Counted from the stretch's first letter, positions 54,567 through 64,000 are shown. The stretch: 64,000 nucleotides of DNA from Rhodophyticola sp. CCM32 (GCF_004751985.1 NZ_CP038492.1:62001-126000); one strand, 5' to 3'. The notes: a model not told the origin generated them from the sequence alone. Made by a program: numbers and translations.

Positions 54567-55723
54567 TCAGCGAAACATCGGCGGGCGGGCCTCCACCCAT
54601 TTGCCTTCTGCCTTGCCGCTTTCGGCAACGGCGAACACGGCGGCCATGGAGCGCAGCCCGTCCTCGGCGCGGGGATAGAGATTGGCCACAGGGTCCATCA
54701 CGCGGCCCTCTTTTTCCGCCCGGATCGCTTCGGCCAGGTCTTTGTAGATATTGGCGAAGGCAAGCGGCATGCCCTCAGTATGGCCGATGGTGACACGTGT
54801 GGTACGGTCTGCCTCGGGGCTGAGCCCCGCCTCCCCCGTTCGATGACCTGCAGACGTTCGCCCAGGGGCATATGGAACAGCTGGTTCGGGTGTTCCTGCG
54901 TCCAGCGCAGCCCGCCTTTTTCGCCGAACACCTGAAGGCCCAGCCCATGCTGGCGCCCGATGGCGATGGAGGAGGTCCAGAGCCGCCCCACAGTGCCGCC
55001 GGACATGCGGAAATTGACCATCGCGTCATCTTCCAGAACCCGGCTTTCGATGGCCGATACGGTGTCGGCGCTGAGCTTTTCCACCTCCTGCCCGGTCACG
55101 AAACTGGCCATATGCAGCGCATGGATGCCGCAATCGGCGAATTGTGCCGAGACACCCGCCTGCGCCGGGTCATAGCGCCAGCGCACGCGCGGGTTGTCGG
55201 CATCGGCGGCATCCGCGTGATGGCCATGGGCGAATTCGGCCATGACCAGACGGATCCGGCCCAGATCGCCCCGTGCGACCATGGCCTTCATATGGCGGAC
55301 CAGCGAATACCCGGAATAGCCGTAATTCACCGCGCAGATCCTGCCGGTTGATTCTGCCAGCCTGACGATCTCTTCGCCTTCCTCGACGGTCATGGTCATC
55401 GGTTTTTCACAAAGCACATGGAACCCGCCCTGAAGGAAGGCTTTGGTGATCTCGAAATGGGTGGCGTTCGGGGTGGCGATGGTGACCAGATCGAGTTTGT
55501 CTGCACGCTGCTGCTCGCGGTCCAGCATCTCGCGCCAGTCGCCGTAAGAGCGGTCGGCGGCCAGCCCAAGCTGTTGTCCATAGGCGCGGCCTGCCTCAGC
55601 CCTGTGGTCCAGAGCCCCGGCGGTGAAGGTGAAGGCGCCGTCAAGACCTGCGCCCAGACGATGGGCGGGGCCGATCTGGCTGCCTTCCCCGCCGCCGATC
55701 ATGCCCCATGTCAGTTTCGCCAT
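54567..55723 (-). pseudogene. Gfo/Idh/MocA oxidoreductase with a frameshift
   Basis: The frame 55723-54698 gives a Gfo/Idh/MocA protein (GMIGGGEGSQIG; HVLCEKPMTM), but after about residue 290 it becomes unrelated. A second frame ending at 54567 (MPLAFANIYKDLAEAIRAEK) supplies the usual C-terminus. The two join near 54833-54837, where a G5 run on the coding strand has lost one base. Either a true pseudogene or a sequencing indel. Last gene of the minus-strand iol set. Confidence 0.8.
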
Positions 55724-55725
55724 GA

Positions 55726-56628
55726 TCAGACCTTTCCGTTGAAGCCGATGGAGGTGAGATAGTCGCGATTGGCCCGGGCATCGCCCACAGGGTCGGGGTC
55801 AAGCGTCGGGTCGCAATCCTGTTCGACCGTACACCAGCCCTGAAACCCGGCCTCCAGCAGCAGGTGCCGCACGGCGGGGAAATCGACATCACCCTGCCCG
55901 AGATTGCAGAAAATGCCCTGCCCGCAGGCATCATAGAACCCGGTGCGCCGGGCGATAACATCTGCCTTGACGGAGGGGTCGATATCTTTGAAATGCATGT
56001 AGGAAATACGCCCCATATGGCGTTTCATGAAACCCACCGGGTCAAACCCCGCATAGGAATGATGCCCGGTATCGAAGCAGATTTTCAGGATCTGTTCATC
56101 GACCTCGTCCAGCAACCGTTCCAGCTCGGGTTCGAAATCCATGAAGCCTGCGGCATGGGCATGGATGCCCACGGTCAGCCCGTATTCCTCGGCCCCTATT
56201 CTGGCGATGGTGGCAATCCGGTCGCGATAGGCGGCCCATTCGGCGGCATCCATCTGCTCGGCCTCATCGGCGCGGCCTGCGGTGGGCGCGCGGCGCGGCG
56301 AGATCGAGTCGATCAGCACCAGATGCTGCGCGCTATGGGCGGTCAGCGCCTTGCAGGTGCGCAGGGCGCCATCCATCACATCCTCCCACGCGTCCGGGTC
56401 ATGGAAGGGGCGGAACACCACACCGCCGATCAGGTCCAGATCATGCTTTGCCAAAGCCTCGCCAAGGACTGCGGGGTCTTCCGGCATGAAGCCCACGGGG
56501 CCAAGCTCGATACCTGTATAGCCTGCCTCGGCGCATTGTTGCAGAACACTTTGCCAGTCCGGGTTTCGCGGGTCATCTGCAAATTCCACACCCCAGGAAC
56601 AGGGCGCATTGCCGATCTTTATGGTCAT
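55726..56628 (-). CDS. iolE: Sugar phosphate isomerase/epimerase, IolE-like
   Basis: 300 aa TIM-barrel. C-terminal pattern FDTGHHSYAG...YMHFKDID...GQGDVDFPAVRHLL...GWCTVEQDCDP matches the inosose dehydratase (IolE) layout. IolE dehydrates scyllo-inosose. The N-terminus (IGNAPCSWGVEF) differs from Rhizobium-type IolE, so another isomerase of the family remains possible. Between two oxidoreductase genes. Confidence 0.65.
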   Translation of the reverse strand: MTIKIGNAPCSWGVEFADDPRNPDWQSVLQQCAEAGYTGIELGPVGFMPEDPAVLGEALAKHDLDLIGGVVFRPFHDPDAWEDVMDGALRTCKALTAHSAQHLVLIDSISPRRAPTAGRADEAEQMDAAEWAAYRDRIATIARIGAEEYGLTVGIHAHAAGFMDFEPELERLLDEVDEQILKICFDTGHHSYAGFDPVGFMKRHMGRISYMHFKDIDPSVKADVIARRTGFYDACGQGIFCNLGQGDVDFPAVRHLLLEAGFQGWCTVEQDCDPTLDPDPVGDARANRDYLTSIGFNGKV

Positions 56629-56642
56629 GTCCGGTGTCCCTT

Positions 56643-57758
56643 TCAGACAGAGGTAAGTGAAATCCAGCGTTTCCGGGCTGAAGAGGTGAGTGCGGCGGCG
56701 ATGATTCGGTTCACCTCCATCCCGTCGCGGAAGCTGGGCCAGACCGGCTGGCCGGTTTCGATGGCGGTCAGAAAATCCTTCGCCTCGATGATGATCTGAT
56801 CCTGATAGCCGGTGCCGTGGCCGGGCCCCTGACAGAAGGACAGATAATCAGGATGGGCCGGGCCGGTCAGGATTTTGGTGAAGCCGCGCGTGGCCCCGGG
56901 CCCCTCGGCCCGGTAGAGCCAGAGCGCGTTCTGATCTTCCTGATCGAAGCGGATCGCGCCTTTTGTGCCAGTGATCTCATAGGCATAGCCCATTTTGCGG
57001 CCGGTGGCGATACGGCTGAAATACATATGCCCCATCACGCCGTTTTCAAAGCGGCACATGATCTGGGCCTGATCGTCATTGGTGACCTGTTCCGGCCCGC
57101 CCGCGCCGGGGCGGGTTTGGTGAACGGTCTCAACCTCCCCCATCACCTGGGCAATCGGGCCGACAAGGGCGAGGGCGGCATTGATCATATGGGGGGCCAG
57201 ATCGCCCATTGTACCGTTGCTCATGCCTTTGGTGCGCCAACTCGCGGGGCTGTCGGGATCGGCGTAGAAATCTTCGGTATGTTCGCCGCGAAACCAGGTC
57301 AGATCGCCGATTGTGCCCTCGGCGATCAGCTGTCTGGCATATTGGCTGGCGGGTGTGCGGATATAGTTGAAGGCGACCATGTTGACGGCACCGCTGGTCT
57401 CTGCGGCCTCGACCATGGCCCGGCTGTCCTCAAGCGATGCGCCAAGTGGTTTTTCGCACAGGACCGGTTTGCCGAGCGCGAAGGCGGCCAGGGCAATTTC
57501 GCGGTGCATGTCCTGCGGGGCGGCGATGATGATGGCCTGAACGCGGGCATCGGCGACCAGCGCCTGCCAGTCATCCGTTGCCCGGGCAAAGCCGTAAGCC
57601 TTGCGATAGCGTTCGGCACTGTCCGGTGTGGTGGCGCAGACCATTTCCAGCCGCGGGCGCAGCACAGTGTCGAACACGGCCCCGACGGCCGCCATCGCGA
57701 CCGCATGGGCCTTGCCCATATATCCGCCGCCGATGATTCCGATGCCGATTTCGGTCAT
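56643..57758 (-). CDS. Gfo/Idh/MocA oxidoreductase
   Basis: 371 aa. N-terminal Rossmann motif IGIIGGGYMGKAHA and the EKP motif (VLCEKPLGAS), then the family's alpha/beta domain. Likely an inositol-derivative dehydrogenase of the iol locus. ATG 57758 puts the start 25 bp from the LacI operator. First gene of the minus-strand set, so expected to be repressed by the regulator at 53435. Confidence 0.88.
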   Translation of the reverse strand: MTEIGIGIIGGGYMGKAHAVAMAAVGAVFDTVLRPRLEMVCATTPDSAERYRKAYGFARATDDWQALVADARVQAIIIAAPQDMHREIALAAFALGKPVLCEKPLGASLEDSRAMVEAAETSGAVNMVAFNYIRTPASQYARQLIAEGTIGDLTWFRGEHTEDFYADPDSPASWRTKGMSNGTMGDLAPHMINAALALVGPIAQVMGEVETVHQTRPGAGGPEQVTNDDQAQIMCRFENGVMGHMYFSRIATGRKMGYAYEITGTKGAIRFDQEDQNALWLYRAEGPGATRGFTKILTGPAHPDYLSFCQGPGHGTGYQDQIIIEAKDFLTAIETGQPVWPSFRDGMEVNRIIAAALTSSARKRWISLTSV

Positions 57759-57783
57759 CAGAGGCTCCTCTCCGAGATTCTTA

Positions 57784-57799
57784 TTGCAACCGGTTGCAA
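57784..57799. promoter_or_regulatory. LacI operator TTGCAACCGGTTGCAA (copy 2)
   Basis: Identical 16-bp palindrome to the core of 53333-53350, now between the divergent oxidoreductase and iolD genes. Ties both transcription units to the same regulator. Confidence 0.8.
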
Positions 57800-57883
57800 A
57801 ACAATTATCGTTGCGGACAGTGGCAGGCAAGACTGAATCGGCGTGCCTCATGTAAAAGACACCATCTGCTTGGGGAGGGCAGG

Positions 57884-59746
57884 ATGCCGCAAACCCTTCG
57901 CCTGACCGTTGCACAGGCCATCATCCGCTATCTTCAGAACCAGTTTATCGATCTGGACGGGGTTGAGCAGCGGATCTGCGGTGGCGGGTTCGGCATTTTC
58001 GGCCATGGCAATGTGCCCTGCCTGGGGGAGGCGCTTTATGCCGTGCAGGAGGATTTGCCGCTTTATCGGGGGCAGAATGAACAAAGCATGGGGTTCGCGG
58101 CGGCGGCCTATGCGAAATATCACCTGCGGCGGCGGTTCATGTTCTGCACCGCCAGTGCCGGGCCGGGCACAACCAACCTGCTGACATCGGCGGCGCTGGC
58201 CCATGCCAACCGCCTGCCGATGCTGATGCTGTGCGGCGATACGTTTCTGACCCGGCTTCCCGACCCGGTGCTGCAACAGCTGGAGCATTTCGGAAACCCG
58301 ACCCTGGGTGTGAATGATGCCTTCAAAGCGGTGACCCGATACTGGGACCGGATCACCCATCCGGCCCAGATCATCCAGTCTTTGCCCGCCGCATTGGCGG
58401 TGATGCTGGACCCGGCGGAGTGCGGGCCTGCCTTTATCGGCCTGCCTCAGGATGTGCAGGGATGGGCCTATGATTACCCTGTCGACCTGTTTGAAAAGAC
58501 CGTGCATCGCATACGCCGGGTCACACCCGATGCGGATGAGATACGGGATGCGGCAACGGCGCTGACAGCAGCCAAACGCCCGATGATCATCGCCGGTGGC
58601 GGGGTGCAGTATTCCCGCGCCGTGGATCAGTTGACCGGTTTTGCCGAGGCGCATCAGATCCCGGTGGTGGAAAGCATTGCCGGGCGGGCCAATCTGCTTG
58701 CCACCCATGATCTGAATATCGGGCCTTTGGGGGTGACGGGATCAGACAGCGCCAACAGCATTGCCGAACAGGCCGATGTGATCCTGTCGGTTGGTTGCCG
58801 GTTGCAGGATTTCACCACCGGGTCCTGGACCGCCTTTGCCCATGACGCGACCCTGATCTCCCTGAATGCGGCGCGCCATGATGCGGGCAAACACCGGTCC
58901 TTGCCGGTGGTGGGGGATGCGAAACTGGGGCTGATGGCGCTTGATGCGGCACTGGCCGGGTATAGGGCGCCGAAAGGCTGGACCGCGATGGCGCGGGCGG
59001 AACGGGAGACATGGGATGCCTATGTGGCGGAGAATATCGCCCCCGGCAACCGGCCCAATTCCTATGCGCAGGCCATCGGCGTGGTGAATGCGCTCTGCGA
59101 TACCCGCGACCGGGTTGTGGCGGCGGCCGGTGGATTGCCTGCCGAGGTCACCGCCAACTGGCGCACGCTGGATATTGGCACGGTGGATGTGGAATTCGGC
59201 TTTTCCTGCATGGGGTATGAGATTGCCGGAGGCTGGGGCGCGCGGATCGCGCAGGCGCAGATTGAGCCGGAGCGCGATACCATCGTGTTCACCGGTGACG
59301 GGTCATACCTGCTGATGAATTCCGACATCTATTCCTCGGTCCTGACGGGGATGAAGCTGATCATTCTGGTGCTCGACAATGGCGGGTTTGCGGTGATCAA
59401 CAAACTGCAAAACAACACCGGGAATGAAAGCTTCAACAATCTGATCGCCGATTGCCCGACCGTGCCCGCCCCCTTCACCGTTGATTTCGAGGCCCATGCC
59501 GCCTCCATGGGGGCTGTGGCCGAGACCGTGGCGAACCCGACAGAGCTGGGGGAGGCGTTCAGCCGTGCGAAGGCCAGCGACAAGACCCATGTGATTGTCA
59601 TGAAAGTGGACCCTTACGAGGGCTGGACCACGCAGGGCCACACCTGGTGGGAGGTCGGCACACCCGAAGTTTCCGACAGCGCCAAAGTGCGCAAGGCCTA
59701 TGCAGAGCAGGAAGCCACCCGACCCCGGCAGCGCAAGGGCGTGTGA
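57884..59746 (+). CDS. iolD: 3D-(3,5/4)-trihydroxycyclohexane-1,2-dione hydrolase
   Basis: 620 aa thiamine-diphosphate enzyme that opens the inositol-derived ring. N-terminal Glu region (GGGFGIFGHGNV...NEQSMGFAAA), and ThDP-binding GDGSYLLMNSDIYS. Long upstream codons are non-family, so ATG 57884, with GGGGAGGGCAGG, is the start. First gene of iolDCBJG. Confidence 0.93.
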   Translation: MPQTLRLTVAQAIIRYLQNQFIDLDGVEQRICGGGFGIFGHGNVPCLGEALYAVQEDLPLYRGQNEQSMGFAAAAYAKYHLRRRFMFCTASAGPGTTNLLTSAALAHANRLPMLMLCGDTFLTRLPDPVLQQLEHFGNPTLGVNDAFKAVTRYWDRITHPAQIIQSLPAALAVMLDPAECGPAFIGLPQDVQGWAYDYPVDLFEKTVHRIRRVTPDADEIRDAATALTAAKRPMIIAGGGVQYSRAVDQLTGFAEAHQIPVVESIAGRANLLATHDLNIGPLGVTGSDSANSIAEQADVILSVGCRLQDFTTGSWTAFAHDATLISLNAARHDAGKHRSLPVVGDAKLGLMALDAALAGYRAPKGWTAMARAERETWDAYVAENIAPGNRPNSYAQAIGVVNALCDTRDRVVAAAGGLPAEVTANWRTLDIGTVDVEFGFSCMGYEIAGGWGARIAQAQIEPERDTIVFTGDGSYLLMNSDIYSSVLTGMKLIILVLDNGGFAVINKLQNNTGNESFNNLIADCPTVPAPFTVDFEAHAASMGAVAETVANPTELGEAFSRAKASDKTHVIVMKVDPYEGWTTQGHTWWEVGTPEVSDSAKVRKAYAEQEATRPRQRKGV

Positions 59747-59747
59747 C

Positions 59748-60716
59748 ATGGACCTCTCGGGCAATAATTTTGTCATCATCGGGCGGGCAGGGATGGATTT
59801 CTACCCCGACCCGCCGGGCACCAGAACCGAGGAAGCCATACAGTTTTTCAGCTGTCTTGGCGGGTCTTCGGCCAATATCGGCGTGGCGATCACCCGGCAG
59901 GGCGGGCGCGCGGCGCTGGTCACAAGGGTGTCGGATGATGCGATCGGGCGCTTTGCCGTCAATGAGTTGCGGAAATACGGGATTGATCATGCCCATGTGA
60001 CCCCCGTGGGGGGCGAGGCGCGTACATCCCTGGCGGTTGTTGAGACCCGCATCGAAGACCATCAATCGGTGATCTACCGCAATGGCGCGGCGGATTTCCA
60101 GATGACCAAAGCCGATGTGGAGGCGGTGGATTACACCGCCTATTCCGCACTGATCACCACCGGCACCGTTTTCGCGGCAGAACCGTCGCGCAGCGCCTGT
60201 TTCCATGCTTTCGATCTGGCCAAGGCTGCCGGTCTGCCGCTGATTTTCGATATCGACTATCGCCCCTATTCCTGGCCCTCGGCAGAGGAGGCCGCACAGG
60301 TCTACTCCCGTGCCGGGGCTATCTGTGATGTGATCATCGGCAATGATGTGGAATTCGGGTTTATGGCCGGTGATTATGACAAAGGCCTTGAAAAGGCCCG
60401 GTCTCTGCTTGCCGAAGGCGCGCAGGTCGTCATCTACAAAATGGGGGAAAGGGGGGCTGTGACCCTGACACCCGAAGGTGAATTCCGCACCGGTATCTTT
60501 CCCACCACGGCGCTGAAACCCACCGGTGCAGGTGACAGTTTCATGGGTGGTTTCATCGCCGCCCTCGCCGCAGGCCGCGAGGTGCAGGAGGCGGTTCTGC
60601 GCGGTTCCGCCGCTGCGGCCATTGTTGTTTCCCGCGTGGGTTGCGCGCCTGCGATGCCTACAACCGAAGAAGTGGAGGCATTCCTGGCCTCCCATCCCGG
60701 GCCGGTTGCGGCCTGA
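59748..60716 (+). CDS. iolC: 5-Dehydro-2-deoxygluconokinase
   Basis: 322 aa PfkB-family kinase. GGSSANIGVAI near the N-terminus and the GAGDSFMGG catalytic motif in the C-terminal part. Phosphorylates 5-dehydro-2-deoxygluconate. Directly downstream of iolD. Confidence 0.93.
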   Translation: MDLSGNNFVIIGRAGMDFYPDPPGTRTEEAIQFFSCLGGSSANIGVAITRQGGRAALVTRVSDDAIGRFAVNELRKYGIDHAHVTPVGGEARTSLAVVETRIEDHQSVIYRNGAADFQMTKADVEAVDYTAYSALITTGTVFAAEPSRSACFHAFDLAKAAGLPLIFDIDYRPYSWPSAEEAAQVYSRAGAICDVIIGNDVEFGFMAGDYDKGLEKARSLLAEGAQVVIYKMGERGAVTLTPEGEFRTGIFPTTALKPTGAGDSFMGGFIAALAAGREVQEAVLRGSAAAAIVVSRVGCAPAMPTTEEVEAFLASHPGPVAA

Positions 60717-60729
60717 AAGGACCATTCAG

Positions 60730-61572
60730 ATGCATATTCCCCCCTATGACAACGCCAATACGCCCATCGTCGATGTGGACCATGATCTGGTGCCGCTGAA
60801 CTATTTCAACATCGTCAGGCTGGCGGCGGGGCAAAGCTTTGACTATGCCGTGCCGGGGTATGAAACCTGTGTTGTGCCCGCAACCGGGACGGTGACGGTT
60901 GAGGTGGCGGGAGAGACCTATGCGGATATCGGCAACCGGGTGATAGATGTCTGGGACGGGGAGCCCGAGGGCGTTTATATACCGACCGGCGCAGGCGCGC
61001 GGATCACCTGTCAGACAGACACGGCCGAGGTGTTCATCGCCGGTGCGAAATATGATGGCGTGCTGAAACCCTTTGCGGTCCGCGCGGCAGAGCTTGATCT
61101 GGTCCAATACGGCTCAGACGACACCAAGACCCATCGCAAGATCAAACATATTCTGGGTGGCAACCATCATGACCGTGTGGGCCGGTTGCTGGTCAGCGAG
61201 CTTTATACCGTGGGGCAGGGGGGCTGGTCGGGATTTCCCAGCCACAAGCATGATACCGACCGGCTGCCCGACGAAACCCGCCATGACGAGACCTATAACT
61301 TCCGGTTCAGACCCGATTACGGCTCGGGCCTGCAGATGTTGCAGCGCGAGGATAACAAGCCCGGCGATGCCTATCATATCGTCGATGGCTCCACGATTCT
61401 GATCGACAAGGGCTATCATCCCTGCGCCGTGCTGCCGGGGTATGAGATGTATTATTTCACCATCCTCGGCGGGCTGAGCCAGCGGAGCCTGAAACAGTAT
61501 TTTCAGCCGACCCATGCGGACCAGCTGCACACGATACCCGGGATCATGGATATGGTGGCCAAGTTCAAATGA
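60730..61572 (+). CDS. iolB: 5-Deoxy-glucuronate isomerase
   Basis: 280 aa, bicupin-type IolB. Conserved IKHILGGNHHDRVGRLL and SHKHDTDR, metal-ligand His/Glu pattern. Converts 5-deoxy-glucuronate to 5-dehydro-2-deoxygluconate. Overlaps the next gene at ATGA (61569). Confidence 0.93.
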   Translation: MHIPPYDNANTPIVDVDHDLVPLNYFNIVRLAAGQSFDYAVPGYETCVVPATGTVTVEVAGETYADIGNRVIDVWDGEPEGVYIPTGAGARITCQTDTAEVFIAGAKYDGVLKPFAVRAAELDLVQYGSDDTKTHRKIKHILGGNHHDRVGRLLVSELYTVGQGGWSGFPSHKHDTDRLPDETRHDETYNFRFRPDYGSGLQMLQREDNKPGDAYHIVDGSTILIDKGYHPCAVLPGYEMYYFTILGGLSQRSLKQYFQPTHADQLHTIPGIMDMVAKFK

Positions 61573-62420
61573 CGCTGGCAACCCTGTCCGAGGTTCTGCA
61601 ACCCGCCCTGACCCATGGCTATGCGGTGCCCGGTCTGGTCTGTCTGGGCTGGGAGGATATGCGCGCCTATGTGATGGCCGCAGAGGTCGAGAATGCGCCG
61701 GTGATCCTGCAGGCGGGGCCAAGCTGCCGGGCGCATACGCCGCTACCGGTTCTGGGCGCGATGTTCCGCAATCTGGCCGAGAACGCATCGGTGCCTGTCG
61801 TGGTGCATCTGGATCATGGCTATACGGCTGAAGAATGCCGGGAGGCGATTGAGGCCGGATTTTCCTCGGTGATGTATGACGGATCGCGCAAACCCCTTGC
61901 CGAAAACATCGCCGAAACCGCCGAGATTGCCCGGATGGCCCATGTGGCCGGTGTATCCTGCGAGGGAGAGATCGGGTTCGTGGGCTATTCCGGTGGTGAA
62001 GCCTCTGCCGGGACCGACCCGGAGGACGCCGCGCGGTTTGTCCGTGAAACCGGAGTGGATGCGATGGCGGTTTCCGTTGGCAATGTGCATTTGCAACAGG
62101 ACCGGGAAGGCGGGCTGGATGAGCCGCGCATCCGGGCCATCGAGGCCCTGACCACAGTGCCTTTGGTCATCCATGGCGGGTCTGGCGTGCCCGTGGCAGA
62201 GCGCAAGGCGCTGGCCGCAGGGTCCAGCATCTGCAAATTCAACATCGGAACGGAGTTGCGGATGGCCTTCGGGGCCGCCCTGCGGCAGGCCGTGACCGCA
62301 GACAAGGCGCGGTTTGATCGGGTGCAAATCCTGCAAGACACCCATGACCCGGTGATGGCGGCGGCGCGCACCGTGATTCAAGGGGTAGGTGCCAGCGGGC
62401 AGGGGGCAAGCACATGCTGA
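61569..62420 (+). CDS. iolJ: Class II aldolase, 2-deoxy-5-keto-gluconate-6-phosphate type
   Basis: 283 aa class II fructose-bisphosphate-aldolase family. Zinc ligands and phosphate motifs: VVHLDHGYT, ECREAIEAGFSSVMYDGS, GGSGVP, NIGTELRMA. In an iol operon it is most likely the IolJ-type aldolase giving malonate semialdehyde and dihydroxyacetone phosphate. Coupled to iolB and iolG by overlaps. Confidence 0.85.
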   Translation: MTLATLSEVLQPALTHGYAVPGLVCLGWEDMRAYVMAAEVENAPVILQAGPSCRAHTPLPVLGAMFRNLAENASVPVVVHLDHGYTAEECREAIEAGFSSVMYDGSRKPLAENIAETAEIARMAHVAGVSCEGEIGFVGYSGGEASAGTDPEDAARFVRETGVDAMAVSVGNVHLQQDREGGLDEPRIRAIEALTTVPLVIHGGSGVPVAERKALAAGSSICKFNIGTELRMAFGAALRQAVTADKARFDRVQILQDTHDPVMAAARTVIQGVGASGQGASTC

Positions 62421-63408
62421 GACTGGGCATTCTGGGATGCGGCCGGATCGGGCAGGTGCATGCGCGATCTGTTGCACAGGTTGATCGGGCACAGCTGGTG
62501 GCTGTTGCCGATGCGATGCCGGATGCAGCCGCAGCGCTGGCCGCGGCGACCGGGGCCGAAACCCGCGATGCTGGCGATATTCTGACGGCCCCGGATATTG
62601 ATGCGGTGATCATCGGCACCCCCACCGACACGCATTTCGACCTGATCCAGACGGCGGCGGCGGAGCGCAAGGCGATCTTCTGCGAAAAACCCGTCGACAT
62701 GGATGTGGCCCGTATCCGCGCCTGTATCACGGCGGTGGAGAGGGCCGGTATAGCGTTCATGACCGGGTTCAACCGCCGGTTCGATCCGAATTTTTCCGGG
62801 TTGGAACGCCGCCTGCGCACGGGCGAGATCGGCGAGATCGAGATTGTCACGATCCTGTCGCGTGATCCGGCCCCGCCACCTATCTCTTATATAAAAAGCT
62901 CCGGCGGATTGTTCCGTGACATGATGATCCATGATTTCGACATGGCACGGTTTTTGCTGGGTGACGAACCGGTCAGCGTTCAGGCCGTGGGCGCGGCCCT
63001 GGTGGACCCGGCAATCGGGGGGCGGGCGATGTCGATACAGCCGCCGCGATCCTGACCACGGCCTCGGGGCGGATCTGCCAGATCTCCAATTCCCGCCGGG
63101 CAAGCTATGGCTATGACCAGCGGGTCGAGGTACATGGCGCAAAGGGTTTGCTGAGGGCGGAGAACCAGTTGGAAAGCACGGTGGAACTGGCCACCGGTGC
63201 CGGGTTTCGCCGGGCACCGGCGCAGCATTTCTTTCTGGAACGTTATCAGCAGGCCTATGCCCTGGAGATGGCCGATTTCGTCTCTGCCGTGTTGGACGGG
63301 CAGACACCACAGCCGGATATCACCGATGGGTTGCGGGCGCAGATACTGGCGGATGCGGCCAGCGAGGCGCAGCAAAACGGCACCATTGTCGATCTGCCGG
63401 TGGAATAG
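62414..63408 (+). pseudogene. iolG: myo-Inositol 2-dehydrogenase with a frameshift
   Basis: N-terminal part GILGCGRIGQVHARS, EKPVDMD, GGLFRDMMIHDFDMARFLLG is that of IolG. The frame breaks after DPAIGG at a G6 run (63017-63022), and the C-terminal part continues in the other frame (AGDVDTAAAILTTASGRICQ) to the stop at 63408. One base has been lost, by mutation or sequencing. Oxidises myo-inositol to scyllo-inosose; without it the locus would be incomplete unless another oxidoreductase substitutes. Confidence 0.85.
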
Positions 63409-63420
63409 GCGCGCGCAGGG

Positions 63421-64000
63421 TCAGATATCGAAAAACACGGTTTCCTGCGGCCCCTGCAAATGAATGTCGAACCGGTATCGGTTCACCCCGTCAGGCTGCG
63501 CCAGCAGCGTTGAAAGGCGCGATATCGGTTTGATCGCGCTCAGGATCGGATCGCCTGCATTGGCGGTGTCCTCATCGGCGAAATAGGCGCGGGTGTGCAG
63601 GCCGATATTGATGCCGCGCGCGACGATCCAAAGGGTCACATGGGGCGCTTGCAATCGCCCATCGGGCAAGGGCACAGGGCCCGGTTTGACCGTGTCGAAG
63701 GCGAAGGCGCCGGTTTCCAGATCCCCGGCAGATCGGCCCCAGCCGGTGAAATTCGGATCGGCCCCGCCACGCGGGTCTTGCGGCGATGGGTATCGGCCAT
63801 GTGCATCCGCCTGCCAGATCTCGACCATCGTATCTTTCTGCGCCAGCCCGGTGCCATCATACACGGTGCCGGTCAGGGTGATCTCCTGACCCTGCACAGG
63901 CCCGGTTTTCATCACAGCACCAAGATCGGTTTCATAGACCCGGTGAATGCCGGTGACATTGGGGGTGCAGCCGATATGCACATAAGGCCCCGCCGTTTGT
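63421..64000 (-). CDS. pcaG: Protocatechuate 3,4-dioxygenase alpha subunit, partial
   Basis: C-terminal 193 residues of an intradiol dioxygenase. The frame QTAGPYVHIGCTPNVTGIH at the window edge continues off the 64000 end. VEIWQADAHGRYPSPQDPR is the family motif. The alpha subunit lacks the iron ligands, which are in the beta subunit outside the window. Part of the beta-ketoadipate pathway; convergent with iolG. Confidence 0.92.
   Translation of the reverse strand, partial: QTAGPYVHIGCTPNVTGIHRVYETDLGAVMKTGPVQGQEITLTGTVYDGTGLAQKDTMVEIWQADAHGRYPSPQDPRGGADPNFTGWGRSAGDLETGAFAFDTVKPGPVPLPDGRLQAPHVTLWIVARGINIGLHTRAYFADEDTANAGDPILSAIKPISRLSTLLAQPDGVNRYRFDIHLQGPQETVFFDI

Overview
The window looks like a chromosomal segment of an alphaproteobacterium of the Rhodobacterales (Roseobacter/Paracoccus relatives). 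This is inferred from high GC, the gene families present (fused sulfate adenylyltransferase/APS kinase, trxB beside an Lrp-type regulator, lgt followed by a MidA-type methyltransferase and a YfiH-type protein, a PopZ-like polar protein, PcaG) and the style of the intergenic repeats. No species can be named from sequence alone.

Layout. 1-26 kb is mostly housekeeping: the clpP end, clpX, nadE, a secreted MORN-repeat protein, sat-cysC, trxB/Lrp, a TPR-sulfotransferase, lgt and its partners, ubiK-like, YbjN-proC-csaA, a FabH-like synthase, a SIS sugar isomerase, an isonitrile-hydratase-like protein, a lytic transglycosylase, and an ALDH-SDR pair. A tRNA-Leu(UAG) at 26.7 kb marks the switch to accessory DNA. 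Directly after it lie three insertion sequences: an IS5/IS427-type with a -1 frameshift site, an IS630/IS5 chimera, and an IS6-type with an amber stop. Next come a small sugar-acid operon (idonate-type dehydrogenase, SDR, leaderless solute-binding-like protein) under a LacI-type palindrome, a formylglycine-generating enzyme with no sulfatase nearby, and a response regulator with a degenerate GGDEF. 35-40 kb holds rhomboid, PopZ-like, TolC, Pcm and Hint proteins.

40.2-41.7 kb is an IS graveyard (IS3/IS5 mosaic) framed by two copies of a 104-bp palindromic repeat. It is followed by a nine-gene + strand operon (41.7-49.9 kb) that reads as the aerobic CoA-dependent 2-aminobenzoate (anthranilate) pathway: flavoprotein monooxygenase/reductase, SDR, MarR regulator, enoyl-CoA hydratase, acyl-CoA dehydrogenase, a truncated 54-aa remnant, aryl-CoA ligase, thioesterase and a RidA-like protein.

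50.2-63.4 kb is a myo-inositol locus. A sugar ABC transporter (binding protein, permease, ATPase) is divergent from a LacI regulator, and iolDCBJG is divergent from an oxidoreductase/iolE-like/oxidoreductase set. The same 16-bp palindrome, TTGCAACCGGTTGCAA, lies in both divergent promoters and ties the transporter, the regulator and the catabolic genes into one probable regulon. Two genes of this locus carry single-base frameshifts at G runs. The window ends inside pcaG (protocatechuate 3,4-dioxygenase alpha).

The most unusual things seen are: families of palindromic intergenic repeats, one of which supplies the nadE stop codon; a structured-RNA candidate upstream of the YbjN gene; three tandem 27-bp hairpin repeats inside the ABC operon; a chimeric transposase; active-site substitutions in the isonitrile-hydratase-like and RidA-like proteins; and the orphan formylglycine-generating enzyme.
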